From an uncultured Pseudomonadota bacterium (GTDB lineage: Bacteria > Myxococcota_A > UBA9042 > CAIXZC01): DNA of 5,716 nt. Where the stretch lies: NCBI GenBank assembly GCA_937876385.1, contig CALFHQ010000002.1, positions 1-5,716 on the forward strand. Reading direction: 5' to 3'. Below the pieces are notes generated by a model that was not told the origin of the DNA, ran no database searches, and saw nothing but the letters and a program-made list of their open reading frames with translations. Position 1 is the stretch's first letter; each line of letters starts with the position of its first letter. A program made the position numbers and the translations under genes. Of the stretch, positions 1-5,716 are shown piece by piece.

Positions 1-1374
1 CGGTGGTGCCCGCTGGATGCATCCGATTGCCCCACGGGGTATCAGTGCGCCGACATGAACTTTGGAAGCGAGGGAATTTGCGTTGAGATCGGCTCCATGG
101 GTGATGGAAACCAGGGAGACTTGTGCTGGACGAACCTCGACTGCAACGACTCGCTGGTTTGCCAGACATGGTACTCGGGCAACTTCTGCACCTCCACCTG
201 CACCGGCATTGGTAGCCCTGCCGACTGCCCCGACGGGTACGTTTGCATGGAGAGCGATATCGCCCTTGACCCTGAAGGGGCCTGCTTCCCCGGAAAGTTC
301 GGAGACCGGGAGCTGGGGGAGGCTTGCGAGCAAGCGATACAGTGCCAGTCTCAGTACTGCTTTCCCACCCCGAACACGGAAGAGACTGCCTGCCGCCTGC
401 CGTGCACCATGGGGGGAGACGAGTGCCCTTCAGGAAGCCTGTGCGTTCCGGCCCCGTGGGACGAATTGGGTTCCCAGGGAGGGTGCGTTCCCACGACCTC
501 CCTCCCCCACAAGGGAACCGGGATGACCTGCTCTTTGGATTGGGAGTGTGACAGCGGGTATTGTTTCTTCGACAAGGAGACGGATACCTCCACCTGCCGG
601 AAGCCTTGCACACCGGGGGTTGGGTTCTGCCTTACGACTCAGCTCTGCGTCAACGACGGCCACGGTGGCGGCGCTTGCCTGGACACCCCCGACGAGCCGT
701 TGTCGGACGACTCCCCCTGTACCCATCACCACGAATGTGCAAGCGGCTATTGCGCCCCTATCCCTGGAGCGTCCCTGAAGTTCTGCAGGAACACATGCAC
801 CGACCCTTCGGGCTGCGCTGCTGGAACTTTGTGCATCTTCTTTGAAGGACCGGATCTGGGAATCTGCATGCCTGAGTTGGAAGCCACGGATGCACCCTGC
901 TATTCCAGCACCGAGTGCACAAGCCAGATCTGCTGGAGTCAGGAGGGCCCCTCTTTGTGCCGCAATCCATGCGTTTTGGGGACGTGCGACCCGGGTTACG
1001 AGTGTCACCTCGACACCCCGTACGGTCCCCTGTGCCTCCCCGCTTCGGATTCCGTAGAGTTGGGCGCCGACTGCCACTTTGACGAGCAGTGTATCGACAG
1101 CGACTGCGTGGAGGGCATTTGTGAATCCCCATCTTCCCCTCCCGAAGAGCCGGAAGACATCGTTTCTCCGGATGTGCCCTTGACCGAGGACATGGCCACT
1201 GCATCCGAGACGAACCAGCCAGACAGTGACCTGGCGCCCCCCCCTCAAAAGGGTGGCGGGGGTTGCTCGACTGGACCGGTGGGTGGAACCGACCCAGCCC
1301 AGGGAGCCCTGCTCCTCCTGGTCGCACTCTTTTTTCTTGCCTTGCGAAAAAAAGAGAGTGGAATATTTGAATAG
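1..1374 (+). CDS. Cysteine-rich repeat protein with C-terminal MYXO-CTERM-like anchor (5' end outside the window)
   Basis: The frame is open from base 1, and the residues before the first in-frame ATG (55) already carry repeat-type cysteines, so the gene starts upstream and 457 codons are visible. Codon numbers below count from base 1. Codons 3-374 hold eight-cysteine repeats of about 50 residues: a second half, five complete units, then a first half. Codons 375-417 are a Pro/Glu/Asp/Ser/Thr-rich, probably disordered linker. The end resembles a MYXO-CTERM sorting signal: four Gly then Cys422, a short hydrophobic segment (436-448) and Arg-Lys-Lys (449-451). In known MYXO-CTERM proteins such a tail is handled by a myxosortase-type system and leads to surface display; that role is inferred here. 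No catalytic motif is visible. Related architectures can carry an enzymatic domain at the N-terminus, which would lie outside the window. The molecular function is unknown. The gene may be co-transcribed with the barrel gene 75 bases downstream. Confidence 0.9.
   Translation, partial: RWCPLDASDCPTGYQCADMNFGSEGICVEIGSMGDGNQGDLCWTNLDCNDSLVCQTWYSGNFCTSTCTGIGSPADCPDGYVCMESDIALDPEGACFPGKFGDRELGEACEQAIQCQSQYCFPTPNTEETACRLPCTMGGDECPSGSLCVPAPWDELGSQGGCVPTTSLPHKGTGMTCSLDWECDSGYCFFDKETDTSTCRKPCTPGVGFCLTTQLCVNDGHGGGACLDTPDEPLSDDSPCTHHHECASGYCAPIPGASLKFCRNTCTDPSGCAAGTLCIFFEGPDLGICMPELEATDAPCYSSTECTSQICWSQEGPSLCRNPCVLGTCDPGYECHLDTPYGPLCLPASDSVELGADCHFDEQCIDSDCVEGICESPSSPPEEPEDIVSPDVPLTEDMATASETNQPDSDLAPPPQKGGGGCSTGPVGGTDPAQGALLLLVALFFLALRKKESGIFE
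124..1122 (+). repeat. Protein-level tandem eight-cysteine repeats
   Basis: Five complete units run from first to eighth cysteine at 124-285, 325-486, 529-678, 718-867 and 898-1035. A final half unit with cysteines 1-4 lies at 1072-1122, and a leading half unit with cysteines 5-8 lies before base 90. The shared pattern is C-x5-C-x4/5-C, a variable loop, C-R-x-x-C (R absent in unit 1), a loop, C-x4/5-C, a loop ending Gly-x-C, often followed by Pro. Units 3 and 4 share the S-G-Y-C motif at the third cysteine. The DNA of the units has diverged, so this is an old duplication. The spacing recalls small disulfide-stabilised modules such as Dickkopf-like or EGF-like domains; that is a resemblance only. 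Confidence 0.88.
1252..1365 (+). other. MYXO-CTERM-like C-terminal sorting/anchor segment
   Basis: This part of the cysteine-rich protein encodes four Gly followed by Cys-Ser-Thr-Gly, a short spacer, a 13-residue run of Ala/Leu/Val/Phe and then Arg-Lys-Lys. That order (Gly-rich, invariant Cys, hydrophobic span, basic end) is the layout of the MYXO-CTERM family. The canonical form often has Cys-Ser-Cys and several Arg; here there is one Cys and a mixed Arg/Lys end, so this is a variant or a related sorting tag. It could also be a plain C-terminal membrane anchor. Confidence 0.7.
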
Positions 1375-1437
1375 AAGATGAATGGCTGCGTCAGTCGCCC
1401 GATTGTTTTTGTTTTGCACCCCATAGCTCAGCTCCTC

Positions 1438-1443
1438 GAGAGG
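1438..1443 (+). promoter_or_regulatory. Ribosome binding site for the outer-membrane barrel gene
   Basis: GAGAGG lies 6 bases before the ATG at 1450 and 9 before the ATG at 1453. It supports starting here rather than at the in-frame ATG at 1378, which lacks well-spaced purines and would place the signal peptide behind 24 extra residues. Confidence 0.65.
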
Positions 1444-1449
1444 TTGAAC

Positions 1450-2124
1450 ATGATGAAGCGCTCCATACTCCTGCTCTTCGCCCTGGCACTTGCCCTGGCT
1501 TCCTGGCCGGGAACCGCCTCGGCGCAAAATCGCAGAACCGACGACCGCCCGTTTCGCACCCGAGAGTACGATGAGGAGAGACGCCCTCGCCACTTCTGGC
1601 AAGACGATCGAGAGGGGTTCTACCTGGGATTGGGCGCGGTGGCCAACATCACCACCGAGACGGACAACGGACTCTCCCGCTTGCTCGAGTCTGGTGGTGG
1701 CCTGAACCTCTTTGCCGGAATGCGCTTCAACCGGTACTTCGCCCTGGAGTTGGGTGTCATGGGAACGATGCATGCCACGGGGGAGACAATCGGCGCTGAC
1801 TATGACTCCGGCATTTTGAATGCCGTGACGTTGGACGGAAGAGTCTTCGTCTTTCCAAACAGTCGCCTCATCGAGCCCTTCGTTCAAACCGGAGTGGGTG
1901 GCTACATGTTTTTCAAAGAGGGCTATGCTGAAAAGCAACTGCAAGGATTTGGATTTCACGTCGGCGCTGGAGTCGATTTCCGCCTGAGCCCCCTCATCAC
2001 ACTGGGGCTGCGCACCCTGTACAAAGGGGTCAGCATGCAAAATGAGACCTCCTGGTACACCGCAGAAGAAGATGTTTTCATGAGTCTCATTGATGTGGAA
2101 GCCAACTTCCAGATCCACTTCTAA
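1450..2124 (+). CDS. Outer-membrane beta-barrel protein (OmpA-like eight-stranded type)
   Basis: The product is 224 residues from the ATG at 1450. A second ATG follows directly at 1453 and could be the true start. The N-terminus is a clear Sec signal peptide: Met-Met-Lys-Arg, a Leu/Ala-rich core, then Ala-Ser-Ala with predicted cleavage before Gln26. Residues 26-55 are dense in Arg, Asp and Glu. After that come alternating hydrophobic/polar stretches with Gly and aromatic residues that read as eight beta strands, near 56-70, 82-94, 96-110, 124-137, 140-158, 166-181, 182-196 and 209-224. The protein ends in Phe after a strand (Asn-Phe-Gln-Ile-His-Phe), the usual recognition signal for BAM-mediated insertion. 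Size and layout match small outer-membrane barrels of the OMP_b-brl/OmpA-like superfamily. No substrate or pore function can be read from the sequence. The gene lies 75 bases after the cysteine-rich gene with no convincing terminator between them, so shared transcription is likely. Confidence 0.85.
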   Translation: MMKRSILLLFALALALASWPGTASAQNRRTDDRPFRTREYDEERRPRHFWQDDREGFYLGLGAVANITTETDNGLSRLLESGGGLNLFAGMRFNRYFALELGVMGTMHATGETIGADYDSGILNAVTLDGRVFVFPNSRLIEPFVQTGVGGYMFFKEGYAEKQLQGFGFHVGAGVDFRLSPLITLGLRTLYKGVSMQNETSWYTAEEDVFMSLIDVEANFQIHF

Positions 2125-2186
2125 ACAGGGTCCAGTCACCCAGCGATCATCCCAGCAAACTTCCCCGAATCCCCTTTCCCTTTTTC

Positions 2187-2216
2187 TTGAATCCAACCAG
2201 CCCCTCACGCTATAAA
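2187..2216 (+). promoter_or_regulatory. Sigma70-type promoter for the large lipoprotein gene
   Basis: A TTGAAT -35 box (2187-2192, four of six consensus bases) and a TATAAA -10 box (2211-2216, five of six) are separated by 18 bases. Transcription would start near 2223, giving a leader of about 30 bases before the ATG at 2253. The -35 box overlaps an in-frame TTG that could be read as an upstream start; this promoter, and the signal peptide beginning at 2253, argue against that start. A pyrimidine-rich tract (about 2159-2187) lies just upstream. Confidence 0.55.
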
Positions 2217-2252
2217 AGATGGCGTAACACTATTACCAAACGGGACGATGCG

Positions 2253-5200
2253 ATGATGAACTGGTTGCGCCTGACTGTGACACTCCTTGCTTCCTTTGTG
2301 ATGTTGTGCGGATGCGATTCCAACCAGCAGACGCCTTCGCAGAATGACGGCTCGGTGCTTGTTGTTGAGGGGACTGTTGCCATTCCTACTGCGTTGGTTG
2401 ACGCCGATGTTCAGGTCTACCGCTATGTCGACACCCAATGGGAGCTGTTGGGAGAGACCCAAACCGGACCCACGGGGGACTTTTCTGTGGAAGGTACCTC
2501 GTTGAAAGCCGGGGACGTCCTCTGGCTGAAGGTTACCCGAGGGACCCTTCAAAACCCCATCACCGGAGAAGAGTTGTCTATGCCGGACGGCCTCTCTCTG
2601 GAAGCCATTGATGTGTTTTCGTCTCGCCAGATCATGGTTGATGGATTCAGCACCTTGTCCACCCATTTGGCCATGGCGCTTCACGAGTACGGACCGTCAT
2701 TGGGACTGGGCTCCCCAACCCTCGCCGGTGCCGTGACCCTGGCCAACATTCGAATTGGTGACCATCTTCGTCGCCCGATTCCTCCAATGATTCCCTACCA
2801 GTCGTGCGCTGACGCCACCCGTGAGAGCATCCCCGTTCAGTCTTCCCGAAGCGCCATTTCTCTTGCCAACATCGCCCTCTTCCAATTCGCACTAGCGCTG
2901 CCTGGAGACGATGCCACGGTGTTTCACGTCATCAGCGCCCTGGCTCGAGACCTGGACGACGGGCAGTTCGACGGGATTCGTTTGGACCCACGCACCGGGG
3001 AGACCATTGTCCTGTCGTGCGGGGGACAGGAGTTGGATGCCAACTGGACTCGCAGCTTGCTGGTAGAGGCTCTGCTGGTCTTCCTGGAATCAGAGAAGAA
3101 TGGCTGTGGACTGATGCCATCGGACCTCAACGGGAGTGGGGGTCTCTTGGAGAACTGGGGGGAAGACCGAGGACCGTTGTATCCCTCCGGCGCCCCCGTC
3201 ATCCCCCTGGACTTGGGCGCCCCCGTGGTGACCTTCGTGCCCCCGACTCCCGATGCAGATTCCCTCCTGTGCGACCCGTTCTCCCTTCGAGTGCGGGTAG
3301 AAGAAGACAAGTCATTGGAGTCGGTGGAGTTGGTGAATCCGTTGGTGGAAGCGCCTTTCTTGAAGGTTTTCGATGATGGCGACGCCACAGAGTGGCTCCT
3401 CACGGTGGATCCTCAAGAGGCTTTCTCCTTTGCCGATACCCTCGACTTCGAGGTGTCGGTAAAGGACGCGGCGGGACACGAGACCGTTGTGCGTCGAACC
3501 TTCACCATCGACACCCTTCCCCCCATGGCGACTCAGATTTACCCCACACCGGGGGGTGCCTTCTCCAGCGTTGACCGCCCCGCCCAATTCCGGGCGACAG
3601 ACCAGAATGGAAGCGACGTAGCGGTGACCCTGCTGGCCAACGACGAGTCTCATCCTTGCACCCACGCCTCGTTGGACGAGTGGAATTGCAACTTGAGCGA
3701 CCTGGCCCCGTGGGACATCTGGCAAGTGGAAGTAGTGGATCAATGTCACAATCGTGCTGCCTTTGCGGGGGTCTGGGTGGTGGATGAGGTTCCCCCGGTT
3801 GTGGAGATGGAGGATCGCTTCTGTTTTGGAGACTCCGCCCCCAATTTGACCTTCACGGTGTCGGACAACCACAAGATTTCCCTTATCGAAGTTCGAGTTC
3901 AAGGCAGCGATGAGGTGGTAGCTCAGTGGAGTGAGAAGGGCACATACTCGGTGAATCTGGTGGATGTATTGGGGTATTTCGCCGGGTCGGTGTCGGTGAC
4001 GGCGGTGGACACAGCGGGCAATTCCACGTCTATTAGTGGTTCCTTCAAGTACGACTTCAACGCACCCACTCTGGAGTTGCCGGAGACGCTGTTTGCGGGC
4101 CCTCACCCACAGGTCATCACCATTTCGCAGGATGACCCGTCGTGTCCCTTTGAGAGCGTCGTGGCCGAAAGCAGCGCTTGCGACACAGTGGTCGAGGCCA
4201 TGGACTCGGGGGGCTGGCAGTTGACTTTGACGTGCCCCGACATCGCTTCCACTCAAGGAAATCCAACGGTCTCCGTCACGGCCATTGATCAGGCGGGGAA
4301 CAGTGATGGACCCCAGGTCATCACACTCATTCCCGACTACACACCCCCTACCCTTTCCCACGTCAAGACTACATACATCGACCCCACCACCGCCTCCCTC
4401 GAGTACGATCCGTATACCCTGGAACTATCCCTGGGCCTTGACGGCACCGAAGAACTGGCCCTGGGTCCAGACAGTTGCACTCTGCGCTGTCTCATCATGC
4501 AGAACCTGGGGATTCTGGCATCGGACCTTGACCCCGAGGGGAGTTTCACCCCGATGCTGCGCTTTGAAATCACTGACGACAGTGAGGCACCCGTGGAGGT
4601 TGTTGTCCGGCGTCTGCGAGACGACGTCGAGGTGAGCGTAGAGACCTTTACATCGCCCACTGTGGAAGGAAGCGAACTCATCGAGTTCCCGGTCTTGCCC
4701 GTCCTGTGGACCCCAGAGCAGCTCGCAAATGGAGAGCTGACCGAGGATGGGGTCCCCGACACCATCGAAGTTGTCGCCACCGACGTCGCGGGCAACGTCA
4801 GCACCGTGACTTTGAACATGGACGTTCATTTTATCGTTCCCGGTCTCTACTTCGACCCCGTTTCCCCTTACGCCTCTGGGCCAGACCACATCGCCCGGGC
4901 GCTGGGAATCATGAACCCGGACATCTTCGGCATCATCAACGTCGGGGCCACTCTTCGTGAATGGAACTGCCGCAACCCTTTCCCCTTTCCCGTGGCTGTC
5001 ACCGTGGAGGAGAGCCCTTTGGAGTGGGTATGGGTTCAACTTCGCCATTTCTACTTTGACGCCATCCTGATCCCCTTCTTTGACAGCACCAAGTGCCCCA
5101 CCTCTACCTGTTTCGACGACGCAGAGCTCACCGGATCGCAGTGTTCGACGGCGCCTTTGGAAGAAGACGTTATCTTGTTCAACGTCCAGGACAACCCGGT

Positions 5201-5612
5201 GGGACATCGCTTCATCGCTCAGTACACTGAAGCGGTGTGCACGACGGATGAGTTCTCTCCGTGCGTCATCCCTCCTGAGACGACAATGCGTTTTCAACTT
5301 CGTGGGAGTTATCCCGTGGAGGACTCGAATTCTTTCCAACCCTGCGGCCAATTCGATTTTGGAGACTTGGACATAGAGGCCACCGTTTGTCCCTGGGGCC
5401 CGGCGACCCCCCTGGTTTGTGTGAACCCCAGCAACGTAGTCACAACGCTTGAGGAAGGGTACTTCGTGAACTCCTTTGCCACCACACGCATGCCGGATAC
5501 AGCGCTTCGAATTGAAAACCGAGTGGGCAACCTGGAAGAATCCACCCAAACCGTAGACGCCCACTGGGAACAACTCTACGAGCATCCCAGCTCTGCCACG
5601 ATGTGGCCGTGA
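2253..5612 (+). CDS. Large multi-domain surface lipoprotein with Ig-like modules
   Basis: The product is 1119 residues from the ATG at 2253; the next codon (2256) is also ATG. A weak GGGA Shine-Dalgarno lies at 2242-2245. The N-terminus is a lipoprotein signal peptide with lipobox Leu-Cys-Gly-Cys, so Cys21 should be lipidated; Asp22 follows it. Residues 34-98 form a beta-rich segment resembling carboxypeptidase-regulatory or CNA-B-like folds. Residues 129-310 look helical, starting with a Phe-Ser-Thr-Leu-Ser-Thr motif and including Asp-Leu-Asp-Asp-Gly-Gln-Phe-Asp-Gly (233-241), a possible calcium-type loop. About five Ig-like modules follow from 323 to 858. Four end in D-x-A-G-(N/H) signatures at 405, 586, 679 and 844, and most are joined by Asp-x-x-Pro-Pro-type linkers near 420, 511, 601 and 695. 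The last 260 residues are not recognised and hold nine Cys. Overall the architecture suits a surface-exposed adhesin or structural lipoprotein, but no ligand or enzymatic role is evident. A dedicated promoter precedes it, and a likely terminator hairpin lies about 80 bases after the stop. Confidence 0.9.
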   Translation: MMNWLRLTVTLLASFVMLCGCDSNQQTPSQNDGSVLVVEGTVAIPTALVDADVQVYRYVDTQWELLGETQTGPTGDFSVEGTSLKAGDVLWLKVTRGTLQNPITGEELSMPDGLSLEAIDVFSSRQIMVDGFSTLSTHLAMALHEYGPSLGLGSPTLAGAVTLANIRIGDHLRRPIPPMIPYQSCADATRESIPVQSSRSAISLANIALFQFALALPGDDATVFHVISALARDLDDGQFDGIRLDPRTGETIVLSCGGQELDANWTRSLLVEALLVFLESEKNGCGLMPSDLNGSGGLLENWGEDRGPLYPSGAPVIPLDLGAPVVTFVPPTPDADSLLCDPFSLRVRVEEDKSLESVELVNPLVEAPFLKVFDDGDATEWLLTVDPQEAFSFADTLDFEVSVKDAAGHETVVRRTFTIDTLPPMATQIYPTPGGAFSSVDRPAQFRATDQNGSDVAVTLLANDESHPCTHASLDEWNCNLSDLAPWDIWQVEVVDQCHNRAAFAGVWVVDEVPPVVEMEDRFCFGDSAPNLTFTVSDNHKISLIEVRVQGSDEVVAQWSEKGTYSVNLVDVLGYFAGSVSVTAVDTAGNSTSISGSFKYDFNAPTLELPETLFAGPHPQVITISQDDPSCPFESVVAESSACDTVVEAMDSGGWQLTLTCPDIASTQGNPTVSVTAIDQAGNSDGPQVITLIPDYTPPTLSHVKTTYIDPTTASLEYDPYTLELSLGLDGTEELALGPDSCTLRCLIMQNLGILASDLDPEGSFTPMLRFEITDDSEAPVEVVVRRLRDDVEVSVETFTSPTVEGSELIEFPVLPVLWTPEQLANGELTEDGVPDTIEVVATDVAGNVSTVTLNMDVHFIVPGLYFDPVSPYASGPDHIARALGIMNPDIFGIINVGATLREWNCRNPFPFPVAVTVEESPLEWVWVQLRHFYFDAILIPFFDSTKCPTSTCFDDAELTGSQCSTAPLEEDVILFNVQDNPVGHRFIAQYTEAVCTTDEFSPCVIPPETTMRFQLRGSYPVEDSNSFQPCGQFDFGDLDIEATVCPWGPATPLVCVNPSNVVTTLEEGYFVNSFATTRMPDTALRIENRVGNLEESTQTVDAHWEQLYEHPSSATMWP

Positions 5613-5666
5613 GCGGGGGCGGGGTGCGTTGCTGAAGAGACGATTGTGGGTGTGCTGGTTTCGGCA

Positions 5667-5699
5667 TCGCCCGTGTCAGGGTCAGCCGACGACGGGCGA
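5667..5699 (+). promoter_or_regulatory. Alternative stem competing with the terminal hairpin
   Basis: TCGCCCGT at 5667-5674 is perfectly complementary to ACGGGCGA at 5692-5699, leaving a 17-base loop. The right arm shares six bases (5694-5699) with the left arm of the hairpin at 5694-5715, so the two structures cannot form at once. Such an arrangement is typical of attenuators but may also be chance in GC-rich DNA. Confidence 0.3.
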
Positions 5700-5715
5700 C
5701 CACATAGGGTCGCCC
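5694..5715 (+). terminator. Candidate intrinsic terminator hairpin after the lipoprotein gene
   Basis: GGGCGACC (5694-5701) and GGTCGCCC (5708-5715) form a perfect 8-bp GC-rich stem with a six-base loop. It lies 82 bases after the lipoprotein stop codon, which suits a transcription terminator for that gene. The window stops one base later, so the T-tract needed to confirm it cannot be seen. There is no A-tract on the left side, so a terminator for a converging minus-strand gene is less likely. Other than this hairpin and its competing stem, the 104 bases after the stop show no gene. Confidence 0.5.
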
Positions 5716-5716
5716 C

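Noticed and set aside
55..57. ATG at 55 as the start of the cysteine-rich gene
   Set aside because: Codons 1-18 before it are open and carry repeat-type cysteines that complete the partial first unit. A start at 55 would split a repeat and leave the protein without an export signal.
1378..1380. ATG at 1378 as the start of the barrel gene
   Set aside because: It would add 24 residues ahead of a well-formed signal peptide and lacks a well-spaced ribosome binding site; 1450 or 1453 fits better.
1381..1412. Possible terminator ahead of the T-rich stretch between genes 1 and 2
   Set aside because: The best pairing before the T-rich run is about 3 bp with mismatches, too weak to support a terminator.
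2128..2141. GGGT/ACCC hairpin just after the barrel gene stop as a terminator
   Set aside because: The stem is only 4 bp and no T-tract follows directly; the nearest T-run is about 40 bases away at 2181-2185.
430..2208. Long minus-strand open frame of 592 codons opposite genes 1 and 2
   Set aside because: It is in exact codon phase with both sense genes, and stays open because those genes almost never use TTA, CTA or TCA, the codons that read as stops on the other strand. Its translation shows no recognisable domain or signal peptide, whereas the sense frames show strong protein features.
3312..5585. Minus-strand open frames of 349 and 386 codons opposite the lipoprotein gene
   Set aside because: They have the same phase relationship to the sense gene and the same explanation. 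The sense frame has a lipobox and repeated Ig signatures; the antisense translations have nothing recognisable.

Overview
The window is moderately GC-rich and holds three genes, all on the + strand, in an envelope or cell-surface locus. Three signals together point to a deltaproteobacterium-like lineage (Myxococcota, Bradymonadota or relatives): tandem eight-cysteine repeats ending in a Gly-rich/Cys/short hydrophobic/Arg-Lys tail like the MYXO-CTERM sorting signal, a large multi-Ig lipoprotein with a helical DxDDGxFDG segment, and near-avoidance of TTA, CTA and TCA codons. No sequence here fixes the genus, so this placement is inference.

Layout. (1) Positions 1-1374 are the 3' part of a gene that begins upstream of the window. 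It encodes a cysteine-rich repeat protein with a disordered linker and a C-terminal membrane/sorting anchor. (2) Positions 1450-2124 encode a 224-residue secreted protein with a highly charged N-terminal stretch and a predicted eight-stranded outer-membrane beta-barrel. (3) A well-formed sigma70-type promoter lies at 2187-2216. (4) Positions 2253-5612 encode a 1119-residue lipoprotein: lipobox, small N-terminal beta domain, helical domain, about five Ig-like modules and a cysteine-bearing C-terminal region I do not recognise. (5) The last 104 bases are non-coding. They carry a perfect 8-bp hairpin at the window edge, probably a terminator, and an alternative stem that competes with it.

How the genes fit together. 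All three products should leave the cytoplasm: one anchored through its C-terminus, one inserted in the outer membrane, one lipid-anchored. The first and third are rich in cysteine (44 in the visible part of the first; 22 besides the lipidated Cys in the third), implying oxidative folding outside the cytoplasm. Genes 1 and 2 are close enough (75 bases) to share a transcript, while gene 3 appears to have its own promoter. A joint surface or adhesion role is plausible but unproven. No RNA gene, mobile element, CRISPR array or defence system was seen.
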